From contig NC_064678.1 in NCBI RefSeq assembly GCF_023278565.1, positions 5,766,001 to 5,830,000 of the forward strand: a stretch of 64,000 nt of DNA, given 5' to 3'. Shown here piece by piece: positions 54,501-64,000 of the stretch; the first letter of the stretch is position 1, and each line of letters begins with the position of its first letter. Below the pieces are notes generated by a model. The model was not told where the DNA came from. It ran no database searches and saw nothing but the letters and a program-made list of their open reading frames with translations. The stretch comes from Colletotrichum lupini (lineage: Eukaryota; Ascomycota; Sordariomycetes; Glomerellales; Glomerellaceae). Position numbers and translations under genes: made by a program.

Positions 54501-57500
54501 GTATATCCTCTAAAGGCTAACGGGGTAAAAAAAAAGTAGTTAATATTATTAATTTTATTATAATCTAATTTATTAGTATAGGGGGTAAGATCTTTTTTAT
54601 TTTCTAAATCTCTTATAGGGGGTATATACTTTAGGCCGCTATTTTAGCTATTATTACTAAGTTCCGTACCCCCAGATCTATTTTTATAAATAACGAGGAA
54701 TTAGTTAAACCGACGAGGGCTAGTTTTACTATCTATTACCCTCGATTTTTTATACTATTTATATAATTTAATATACTCTTCTTTAGAATAGTTACTTAAC
54801 TAATATTTATCCTTTTTATAAATATAGTATTACCTCTTTTATTACCCTACCCATAAGTTAAATCTCTACTTATTTAACAAATCTAGGCCTCTTTATTCGC
54901 GATTACTATATTTAGCCTCTTTTCTTTTTTTATTATACGTTTAATTAACTTAATATTATTAATAAGGGCCGTCGTATACTAAGAGGTAGGTTTAATATAG
55001 TATTCTTATTTTAATATTAAAACTAGATTTTAGCCTCGAGTAAAGCGTCTCGTAATTTTCGGGTACTTAGTATAAGGTAATTTTTATTTCTAATATACGC
55101 TAAACTGCGGTATAAAAATATCTAACTTTCTACTTATTTATCCCCTTATTTAGCTAGGTTTTTACTAGCTTATTAACTCGATTAATAAGCTTTTTAAGGA
55201 TCTTTACTCGTAATTTACTTTTTATTATCCTAGTTATAAATATATAAAAAAATTACTTATAGCTTAGATAGGAGCTCTAGGTTCTTATTATAAGTCTCGA
55301 AGCGGCTTTAGATTATATTAATTATATTAAAAAAGTCGTTTTGATTAAGATTACGTACCGCTTCGTAATAATAATTAAAGGCTTTACTTATAAATACGAT
55401 ATTACTTACTAAATAGTACTAGTATTCCCTAATTCTAACTTTTTTATAATAATTATAAAATATTATTAGGGTTTTTTATAAGACCTTATACTTCCCCTTA
55501 GAGTATAATTTCTTTTTTAAAAAGACTTTTTTAAAGTTTATAAATTACCTCGTATTTACTATTAGATTTTTAGTATTTATATACGATCCTTATATTACTA
55601 CGTATTATTCGTAACTTTAGGTTATTTACCTCTTTTCTTATTAGTTAATCGGTACTAAATTTCGCGTTAGTAGCGTTAACGAGTTATAAATCGAAATAAA
55701 TAGAATTATTAATTATCGTACTTTTAGTACTATATTTTACTTTAGTATATCCTTTTATAATAATAGATTTCTATTAGTAATTATAGGGAGGAAATCTAAG
55801 TCGTTTACTCTTTTTTTAAATTCGTTAAAGTAATTATATGCTCTATTAACTTATACTTAGTTCTATAATACGAATTCCTCTTTTATAATTATTATTATTA
55901 GTATTTTATATAGCTCTTATGATTATAATTGCGCTAATAATACCCCTTGCCCGTAAAGGAATTTATTAATTATTTTTATAATTCCTAGGCTTATACTTAC
56001 GAACTATTTGTTTAGTTAGTAACTAAGGTCGTTTACGATTTTATAAAATAGGGGTTACCCCTATAGCCCCTTTTTCTTATAAACCTTAGTTAAATAGATT
56101 AATACTACGTTAATTTACTTATTATTAAGCTAATCCGCGATTTTATATATTTACGTCCCCTAATAGTCCGGGTTAATATTTACTTATTTATAAAGGATTA
56201 GGATTTTATTTAAGATCGGGTTTTGTCCTTTTTTTTTTTACCCTAACTTACTAAAGGTCGTGCTCTAGCTTATACTTATATTAATAATTATTAACGTATT
56301 TAATTTTAATAAAAATATATCTAATCCGCGCGCGGGTTATAATAAATCCGTACTTTTATTACTTAACGAATTTATTAAAGTCTAAGAAATTCTTACTTTT
56401 TCTCGCTATCTCGCTACTACTCTTGTTTTTATTATTTTTAGTAATTACTATTACCTTTTTAAATCGCTAGCTATCGTACTTACTAAGATCTTTTTTTTTA
56501 TTTAATATAAAAAGGTAGGTTTTAATAGTTCCTTTTTATAATAATAGTAATAAACGTTTATATTATTATAAGAAGATATAGTAATTAGTCTTAGGATTTT
56601 TATTAATTACTAATTTCTACTATCCCGTATACTTCTAGCTTCTTAAGCTTCGTATTTTTTATAATTTCTAAATAACGTCTTTTTTTAACTTACCTCTTTT
56701 AAAATAGTATTTTATAAAAATAGTTAAAAATAAATACCGAGCGGCTCGTAAAAAAGCTATATAAGCTATTAAAAACTATATAAGCTATTAAGTATAGTTA
56801 ATAAAGTTAAGCCCTCTTTTTTATAAAATCGTATATTTTAAGGACTTATTAAAAATGCTTACTTATTACTTATATATAATAAAGTTAAATACCTTAGAGA
56901 TCTTATTTTTTATAGCCTTTTAGTACCCTATTTTATATCTTTTAAGTAGTCTTTTTCGTAGCTTAATTATAATTAAATAATTATTACTTATTAGTAATCC
57001 TTTTTATTATTTAGTTAATTTCTTAAAATTAATAATCTCGCGCCGGGAGCTAATATAAAAAAAAGCCCTTAAGTATCCTTTTAAAAGATTCTTTTCTTTT
57101 CCCCTTAAATCCTCGTCTTTTTAACCTTTTTTTAAGCTAATAATAACTTTAATAAGAAGTCGTAAGACCTTTTTAAAATAGCCGCTTTTTTCTTAAGTTA
57201 ATCTCCGAAATCTATAATATTTTTAACTTAATATTATTAAGATTTCTAAATCCCCTCCTCTTTTATTAAACCGTCCTTTATATTATATTCTTAAATAATA
57301 CTTAGGGGGTAGTTAAGGGAGTTATAAAAAGGTCGTTTAAATTATAGGCTTAAAATCGTACTTATAAAATCCTTATAATAATAGACTTTTTTATATACTA
57401 TAAATTTCTTAGTTTAATAACTCCTATAAGGTTACTTTTATTACTAAGTAAGAATATTTACGTTTAAAAATCCCCTTTTTTAATTGCGCGGTGCTCTTTT

Positions 57501-57843
57501 ATATTATACTTTTACTAATTTAATTAATTAATTTTTAATTACGGGCCGGCTATAGAAAAGTCGTTTAATAAAAAAGCTACTCGGGGTAATAGTAAAAAGC
57601 TAGTTATTTAAGTAGTTTTATTAATTAACGTAGTTTAACATAGTAAATATCGACCTCTCGTAAGTAGTAAAAAGCTACGATTATTTAATTCCGTATAGTA
57701 TTTAAAAATCGCCTCCTTTTTTGTCTATTTTTATAAAGTTAATTAATATAAATCTCCTATCCCGTATAGTATTAAAAAGTCGTCTCTTTTATATAGCGAA
57801 ATACCTTACTAATCTATAATAGTAGAATTTAATTACTAATTAA

Positions 57844-58048
57844 TATTAGTATCCCTATTATAAAGTAATTAGTTCGAACCGTAGTTAACAAAGAGATTAA
57901 TTAAACTATATAAATATCTACGTAGTAAGTATAAAAAGGAGGTTCTAACTATAGGTTAGGTTAGTTATAATAATCGTAAATAGGGCCCCTAATTAGCCCC
58001 TGCGCAGTCGGTTATATACCGCGGTCGAATTAGACTTCTAATCCGACA
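57844..58048 (-). repeat. Right LTR of the full-length Copia element (5' LTR in element sense)
   Basis: 205 bp, begins TATTAGTATCC and ends CTTCTAATCCGACA, next to the second GGAAC target copy. The last ~60 bp keep CA/TG dinucleotides lost elsewhere in the element. Confidence 0.92.
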
Positions 58049-58743
58049 GGAACAATATCGACGGCAATGATCTGCCCGGTTTCGAGGTAGTGTGTAGCCA
58101 TCAACGCCGCAAGACCCACACTTCCGAGTCCGAAAATGATGATGGAGTCTTCTTTGCCCGGCTTGACGACGTTCATGACCGTTCCGGCGCCGGTCTGGAG
58201 TCCGCATCCGAGTGGGGCATAGACACCCATGTGCTCTACCGCCGACGGTGGGCACCGGACCACTGATTTCTCGTTGACGACAGACATTTTGCAGAATGAG
58301 GACTGCCCAAAGAATTGACTCCGGACAGCACGGCCATCGGAAGCCAGCCGAGCTGGTGTGCTGCGGTCGCTTACCCGTACGGAATTGATGTTGATCATTG
58401 ACGATTCTGGGCAGAGTGCAGAATGACCGCTCGTACAGGTCTTGCATGATCCACAATGATTGAAGGAGAGGAGAACTGCGTCACCAATGGCCAGGTCCTT
58501 GATCTTGACGTCTCTTCCAATGTCGCGGACTACACCAGCTCCTTCGTGACCGAAAATGGCAGGAAACTCAACGAAGGGAAGACCGCCCTGTTGTGTTACT
58601 ATATCGGTATGGCCTGTGATACTGTCAATGGCTGATGAACGAGATGTTCCCAGGTGATTGGTGAAGTTGACATACACACTCCACTGTACTTCATTTCAAC
58701 AAGAACCTCATTTGGTCGAATCTCATCAAGAATGATTGGAACC

Positions 58744-58945
58744 TATCGGATTAGAAGTCTAATTCGACCGCGGCATACAGCCGACTGCGCAGGGGCCAAT
58801 TAAGGGCCCTATTTACGATTATCGTAGCTAGCCTAACCTACGGTTAGAACCTCCTTTTTATACCTACGTAGATATTTATATAGTTTAATTAATCTCTTCG
58901 TTAACTACGGTTCGAACTAACTACCCTGTAATAGGGATACCAATA
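58744..58945 (+). mobile_element. Solo LTR of the same Copia family in the dehydrogenase gene
   Basis: 202 bp, inverted relative to the full-length copy (starts TATCGGATTAGAAG, ends GGATACCAATA). It is flanked by a 5-bp target duplication GAACC (58739-58743 and 58946-58950). It interrupts the codons between FELV and PIILDE. It is only lightly RIP-mutated. A solo LTR is the usual product of recombination between the two LTRs of a complete element. Confidence 0.92.
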
Positions 58946-59150
58946 GAACCAGCTCAAAGTTAGCGTTCAACTTGTCCACCACATATGCTTCTGTCTCAAT
59001 ATTTTTCAACCCTAGCAAACTTGTCTTTTGGATCAAAGAAGCTTTGTCTTCCACGTGCTCGACATGTTCAACATGCTCGGTCGACGACTTTAGACCTTGA
59101 GTCATGCTTGGGGTCACCCCCAGCATAGGTCCTTGTTGAATAGTAGCCAT

Positions 59151-60806
59151 CGTCTTTGGTGGTTGAGGACAATAAATTGGTGAGAAACTGAATGGTGTCC
59201 TCAATTGTCGAGATATAAGACGGAGTCGGTATTTAAGCACACTCCGAAAAGCGCCTGCGGGAAATCAACGCCCGCAAGTATGAGGATTGACATCTGCCGC
59301 ATTTCCTACCCTCTCAAAACCTGATGCCGAACACACCTCGGACAGAGTTCAGCTTAGCAGCACCCCGCAGAGTTGACCGGTTGGCCCGCGCAGCCATCTT
59401 GGCGGAACGGTTGTTGTAGTCGGGACTTATAGACAGGGCAATCCCCGACCAGGAGTCGCTTATCTTTCCAAATGCCTAGCTCCATGCGGGGTATATTGGG
59501 GCTGGAGTTAGTCGTGTGGGGTGTTGAGGAGTAGTGAAGTCAATGGATGTGGTTTCGCTGGCAGGGAAGATGAAACTTTGGAGATCATGGGATGAGACCC
59601 CACGCTTTTCTTTGAAGAATGAGTGAGGCAGCGCAAAACCTTTCTAGAACGCGTATGTGTTAGGACGAACAGCAATCCCCTGCGTCTTCCCGTTCGGAAG
59701 TTGGGTTCGGGAGTGACATCAAGATTGGGTTTTGGAAACCTGACTCGGTGAGTTTGACATATGCTACCTCGTTACTGCAATGATACTGCAACAAGTTGTC
59801 AGAAGTTTTACTTTTGAAGACCAATTTGGTTGCCTAGTGCAAATTTACTTATTTTCTAATCTAGGCAACCGATTTCAATTCTTGATATCTAGCACTAGTA
59901 AGCTTTTGAATCTCAATCCAGGAGTGGTGACAGTCGCGTCATAATGGATGAGCACTTCCATCAAAAACGAGAGTCGACTCCCTAATCCCCCGCAGTTTGA
60001 ATTTGGTAAGCAACAAGTGTTAAAAAGTTTGGCAAGTTTCTGAGAGCCACGTAACTTGAGCATTTCAACTCTTGCCTTATCTACACGTAGGCATCGCTCC
60101 AATCTTACTTTGATTGGTACAGAAAGCCGCTCTCAGGAACTTAATTCTCTCACTGACTTCATAAAAACGGCGCACAATGGCCTCAGATACATGTAATTAA
60201 CACAGAGTGACGATTACTCAAGAGGCTCTGGAGTAAGGTAGATGAATCCCAAGTGCAGAGTCGCGGACTATCGTGAATGACCTGGAAAGACTTGAGTTTT
60301 GACGTCTAAAATCACTCGTGGATTTTGTTGCTGAACCTCACAACATCTGTGGTAACGAGCTGATGTCCATTCGACATGGAGGTGTGCTGTGTTGTCGCAT
60401 ACTGCATTGGCAACAAAGACCCGAGTAAGACAACATGCATCTATCGAGCGCTCTTCATGTTGTTGACATTCGCATATTCAATTCGAAAAAGAGAAACCAC
60501 GGAAAATGAGTTGTATAACCGAGCCGTAAAGGGTTTCGCCGGACAGTGCCGTGGCGGCACACGGAATTCGTTGCCCGGCGTCCTAGCCCCCGCACCTCCC
60601 CGCCTTCTTATGATGCAATGTGCTTTGTCGCGGTCTTAGTATGAACGCTATGCGCTGTACAACCTCTATGGTTATTTAAATGAGGGGTTATAATTGTGAC
60701 ATATTGAAAAGGTATTTGTGTCTAGCAAATATCAACAAACCATCTTGATCAACTACACCAAAAATTGTATCAATATCTGGACGTCTGAGGCGAAGAAGCA
60801 ATCAAC
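59151..60806. other. 1.7-kb divergent intergenic region, dehydrogenase pseudogene to SDR gene
   Basis: Not RIP-mutated, no gene recognised. Would hold the promoters of the dead alcohol dehydrogenase (-) and the intact SDR gene (+). A TATTTAAAT-type sequence at 60672-60680 lies ~130 bp before the SDR ATG and could be a TATA element. Confidence 0.45.
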
Positions 60807-61814
60807 ATGAGTGACACCAAGACAGGATCGAGACTAGCTGGAAAGGTCGTCATCATCACAGGTAGAACAACCTTCACTTCCAGTCGTATCCTGGGCTTTC
60901 TGACATTTTCTAGGCGGAGGGCATGGCTTCGGCGAGGGTATTGCCAACAAATTCGCCCAAGAAGGAGCTAAAGTTCTCATTACCGACATCAATGAGAGCG
61001 ACGGACAAAGAGTAGCGCAAAGCGCTCCCGATTCGATATCGTTCTTCAAAGCAGACGTCACAAATGCTGAGGACTGGGAGAAGTTGATGGATGCCGCGCA
61101 ATCGCGCTACGGCCGAATCGACTGTCTTGTGAATAACGCCGGCACGACTTACAGGAACAAGGTCAGAATTTCCGCACATCTATAAACTAAACGGTTATGA
61201 TTCGTAGGGAATGATACGCTGACTTCCCACTGCCACAGCCTACGGCTGAGGTAACAGAGAGCGAGTTTGACAAGGTCTTCAATGTCAACGTGAAGGGTAT
61301 CTTCCTCGGCACCGCAGCGTTCATGCCGCGAGTCATCAAGCAAGGGGAAGGAGGCGTGATGCTCAACATCTCCTCGATTGGAGCTCTGCGCCCCCGGCCA
61401 GGTCTTGTGTGGTACAATGCCTCCAAGGGAGCCGTCTGCAACGTAAGTAGAGAGTGACTGATATAGATAAACGACACTTGGCTAACCAGATTGCAGGCGA
61501 CCAAGGGATTGGCGGCCGAGTACGGTGCCCATAAGATTCGCGTGAATTCCATCTGTCCTCTTTTGACTGGAACTGGCCTGTAAGTTGGATTCTTCTGAGC
61601 CATCTAGTTGTTGCTCATCCACATGCGTAGATTCGAATCCTTCATTGGTATGAAGGACACACCGGAAAATCGTCAGAAGTTCATTGGAAACGTCCCCTTA
61701 CAAAGATTGGGTGAGATTGAAGACGTGGTAGACGCCTCTGTATTCTTGGTTTCGGACGAGAGCAAGTTTATCACTGGTGTTAACTTGGAGGTCGATGGTG
61801 GCAGAGCTATTTGA
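60807..61814 (+). CDS. Short-chain dehydrogenase/reductase (classical SDR, FabG-like)
   Basis: NAD(P)-dependent oxidoreductase. Exons 60807-60861, 60914-61161, 61239-61442, 61497-61579 and 61631-61814, all GT-AG with consistent phase, give 257 residues, a standard classical SDR length. The cofactor loop is TGGGHGFGEGIA (the TGxxxGxG motif, split by intron 1). D near DINESDGQRV suggests NAD preference. NNAG is present, the catalytic Ser is in LNISSIG, and YNASKG supplies the Tyr/Lys pair. The C-terminal VPLQRLGEIEDVVDASVFLVSDESKFITGVNLEVDGG is typical of the family. The gene is divergent from the alcohol dehydrogenase pseudogene; together they may have been a small catabolic or detoxification pair. 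Substrate unknown. It survives intact between two retroelement insertions. Confidence 0.92.
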
Positions 61815-62048
61815 ATGAACATGAACTTGGACTGTGTTGGCCACAGAGTCTTCCCAAGTGCAGATAGGTGGATTGAAACATTACACCATCCGCGATTAAG
61901 AGGTCATTATGAACCTGTCAGCTTTCTTAGCTTTCTTAGCTAACTCAAACAATCTTAATACGGCACAGTACATTTGAGTTGTACGGCAGGGCATAACTCT
62001 GAACCTTCTCGGTATATTCTGGAGTCGTTAGATCTGGCTCTTTGTATC

Positions 62049-62250
62049 TGTTGGTATCCTTATTATAAGGTAGTTAGTTCGAACCGTAGTTAACGAAGAG
62101 ATTAATTAAACTATATAAATATCTGCGTAGGTGTAAAAAGGAGGTTCTAACCGTAGGTTAGGTTAGCTACGATAATCGTAAATAGGGCCCCTAATTAGCC
62201 CCTGCGCAGTCGGCTATATGCCGCGGTCGAATTAGACTTCTAATTTAATA
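62049..62250 (-). repeat. LTR of the third Copia copy
   Basis: 202 bp, beginning TGTTGGTATCC, which shows the unmutated LTR end, and ending TTCTAATTTAATA. Three bases shorter than the LTRs at 50684 and 57844. Confidence 0.9.
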
Positions 62251-62474
62251 TTAACTTTCTCTTTTTTTTATTAATTTAACTATTACAGTTAGAGGTATAA
62301 TTTAACCTCGGGCCCGTTTACTAAGTCGTTTCCTTTTTCCCCTTTTTTTTACTCTTTTTATATAACTTATCCTTTTATTCGTATAATAACTTTTCTACTA
62401 TTTACGAATTATTTTAATCCCTTATTTAGTGCTGCTTTTGTAAAAGCGTCTGCGAGGTTATTTTTATTATTAAT

Positions 62475-62866
62475 TTAACAGATCTTAAGTATCTCGCGCC
62501 TTTTATACGATTACTTAAGGGTTATAATATTAATTATAAGCCTCTTTTCCTTCGTCATTCCTAATTTAACGAGGTATTCGTATAGTGAGTAGGAATCGGT
62601 ATAAATAACCGTTAGAATGGGTAGAAAGCTAATTCGATTAGTAATTTTCCTTAGTATTATTAAAATTACGTAAGAGAGGTTAACGCTATTAATTATACCG
62701 TATACTTCTAACGCTAGTATACTTTTTATTACCCGCTTATTTTTAGTTAATAAGTAGTAGATTATATTACCGTATATAGTAAATTCGCTCTCGCCTATAC
62801 TCTCGTTAGCTAGGATAATAATATGCCCTAATTACGAAGTGAGGTTATTATTATTCGTAAATAACC
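62475..62866 (-). pseudogene. Copia pol RNase H region, partly RIP-mutated
   Basis: The minus strand reads, with few stops, a Copia-type RNase H: LGHIIILANES, then TKNKRVIKSILALEVYG, then VIYTDSYSLYEYLVKLG and SYKRREI. Two stops (before LGHII and before SYKRREI) fall at positions where the family has Gln, i.e. CAA changed to TAA, the change expected from RIP on the coding strand. This identifies the superfamily and orientation of all three copies. Confidence 0.78.
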
Positions 62867-64000
62867 TATTGATAAAGACGTAGAGCTTATTAATCGTAAG
62901 GTTAATTAGGTAGTAAACGAGACCTTAATTAAGATTCGTTTACTACTATTTAAGCCGCTTATTAAGTACTTCGACGTTTTATTTAGTTAGATTTATAGTT
63001 TGCGCTGCCCTAGCGTAGTTAAAAATTACCTCGGGTTAATAAATATTTATAATATATACCCCTCGCGCGAGCTTAGCCTTATACTACTTCTTAATATTAG
63101 TTACGTTTAGATTAACGAGGTTAATCTTCTCGCCCTACCCCTTTTACTAAAAAACGACGGTTTCCCCTTTAATTATAAGAATCCTACTATTAAATACTAG
63201 GGGGGTGTTTATTATAAGGACCTTTTTTAGCTTTACTACGAAGCCCACTTTCTAAAGCTCCTTATCCTCCTTTTTTATAAAGTTAATATTAAATAGGCCT
63301 AATATATCGTCGGTCTGTATTCTAACGATCCTAAATTAGTTACCTTCGTACTCCGTAATTAGTAAGCACGGGTCGTACGTAAAGGTAACTATTAATAGTT
63401 AATTAATATAAAAATCGTAGTAGGTAGCTTACTAATAGGTGCCCGATTTTGTGAGCCTATATAGTAGCTTAAGTACTTTAATAATCGTGCTTTTTAGGTA
63501 CTTACTAGCTATTTCCTTCGGTAGATAGGCTAGGATTTTTTTTATGAGCCCTGTGGCTGATTAGGTATAGGCCTAGGTAATATTACGGCTCTAAATCTCG
63601 TATCCCTTTTTCTATAGCGATACTATTAGTACTATTATTAATTATTAGCTATAGTGCTATATAGTAGGTGATTATATAAGTAGCGTTGCCTTTTTAACGT
63701 TACTGTACCCCTAAATTACGTATTTAGACTTCTTATATAGCTAGGGTGTTCCTTTCCCTTTAATTTTACGAACTATTCGTAATTTAAATATGCGGAGGTT
63801 TGTATATTTTTTGGGGTTATATAAGATAAATTAATAGACCCCTCGATTGCGAAGAGTGTTTATTTTGTTAAGATCTAATCCCTTATACGGTTTTTTAGTA
63901 GTTATAATTACGCCTTCTTTACGTAGTTTAACCGCTAGCTCGAAATCGGCTTTCTTTTTTGCTATATAAAAGGTATTAATTACCTCGTCGCTAGTAATAA

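Larger units (their letters stand above)
50684..58048 (-). mobile_element. Full-length Copia-type LTR retrotransposon, heavily RIP-mutated
   Basis: 7365 bp with two 205-bp LTRs (50684-50888 and 57844-58048) and a 5-bp target duplication GGAAC at 50679-50683 and 58049-58053. It sits inside the alcohol dehydrogenase gene. LTR ends derive from TG...CA, best preserved in the other copies (TGTTGGTATCC...CCGACA). Coding orientation is minus: a Copia RNase H remnant lies next to the left LTR, where the 3' end of pol should be. A purine run on the minus strand beside the left LTR fits a polypurine tract. CpA and TpG are almost absent while CpG and TpA persist, the mark of repeat-induced point mutation, so no open frame survives. 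The right end of the right LTR is less mutated than the left. Confidence 0.92.
50170..59150 (-). pseudogene. Zinc-dependent alcohol dehydrogenase (aryl-alcohol type), split by two retroelement insertions
   Basis: Medium-chain dehydrogenase gene in pieces on the minus strand. The first exon begins at 59150 (MATIQQGPMLGVTPSMTQGL) and runs to the solo LTR at 58945, resuming at 58743 with VPIILDEIRPNEVLVEMKY. An intron at 58614-58675 restores SGVCHTDIVTQQGG; the exon then runs to 58049. The catalytic GHEGAGVV and the structural-zinc set CGSCKTCTSGHSALC are intact, as is the nucleotide-binding GLGSVGLAAL. After AVDIVP a 7.4-kb element intrudes; coding resumes at 50678 (RLVLAKELGATHTIN). A premature TAA follows KLISMH (50351-50353). 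Beyond it the frame still reads GRFPIDKLAGFYP, through an intron 50200-50263, to VIKPVIQW and a stop at 50170. Clearly dead. Confidence 0.9.
62049..64000 (-). mobile_element. Third copy of the Copia element, truncated by the window end
   Basis: Begins with an LTR (62049-62250) preceded by GTATC (62044-62048), the likely left target-site copy, and continues with internal sequence colinear with 50889 onward to the last base. Same orientation as the full-length copy. RIP-type changes are fewer: many CA/TG dinucleotides remain and the RNase H frame is nearly continuous. The other end lies outside the window. Confidence 0.9.

Noticed and set aside
1..64000. CRISPR arrays, bacterial operons and ribosome-binding sites.
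   Set aside because: The window is eukaryotic (spliceosomal introns, RIP, nuclear tRNA intron); no regularly spaced repeat-spacer array was seen.

Overview
The window is from a filamentous ascomycete, most likely a sordariomycete. The evidence is short introns (45-130 bp) with gtaagt-like donors, a fungal set of housekeeping genes, CT-rich promoter tracts, and repeat-induced point mutation (RIP) that has driven whole retrotransposons to near-complete loss of CpA/TpG. This is inference from gene content and style; no species is named. Exon coordinates were worked out by hand from splice signals and reading phase.

The first ~26 kb is ordinary euchromatin. It holds V-ATPase proteolipid subunit c (183-1067, -), the Snu13 snRNP protein (1654-2080, +), a Sac-family phosphoinositide phosphatase with an hSac2 region (2938-5935, +), a Bmt6-like 25S rRNA methyltransferase (6011-7372, -) and transketolase (10986-13520, +). 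Then come a small unrecognised protein (13947-14522, -), a putatively lipidated Cys/His-repeat protein (15186-16215, -), a golgin-like coiled-coil protein (17439-19225, +), a C2H2 transcription factor (20842-21908, -) and an allantoate-permease-type transporter (25083-26933, +).

The middle (27-41 kb) has a 14-TM drug/H+ antiporter (29399-31168), a 2-oxoglutarate/Fe(II) oxygenase (32687-33681), an intron-bearing tRNA-Thr(AGU) (34007-34087, -), a stretch of long C and G homopolymers (35.1-35.3 kb), a GPI-anchored GH76 cell-wall mannosidase (37133-38678) and a MYND-finger protein with three PPxY motifs (39771-40604).

The last third is accessory. It carries a secreted But2-type protein (41011-41589, -), a small secreted Cys-rich protein (43172-43766, +), a 12-exon MACPF/perforin-domain protein (43838-47359, -) and, head-to-head with it across 522 bp, a PI-PLC-X-like protein (47882-49346, +) in which Arg replaces the first catalytic His. 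The MACPF/PI-PLC-like pair is the best candidate for an undescribed system: a pore-forming fold and a phospholipase fold under one intergenic control region.

Beyond 50 kb lies a zinc alcohol dehydrogenase pseudogene (50170-59150, -). It is split by a full-length RIP-mutated Copia element (50684-58048; 205-bp LTRs; target duplication GGAAC) and by a solo LTR of the same family (58744-58945; duplication GAACC). An intact short-chain dehydrogenase (60807-61814, +) follows, then a third, less mutated copy of the element (62049 to the window end).
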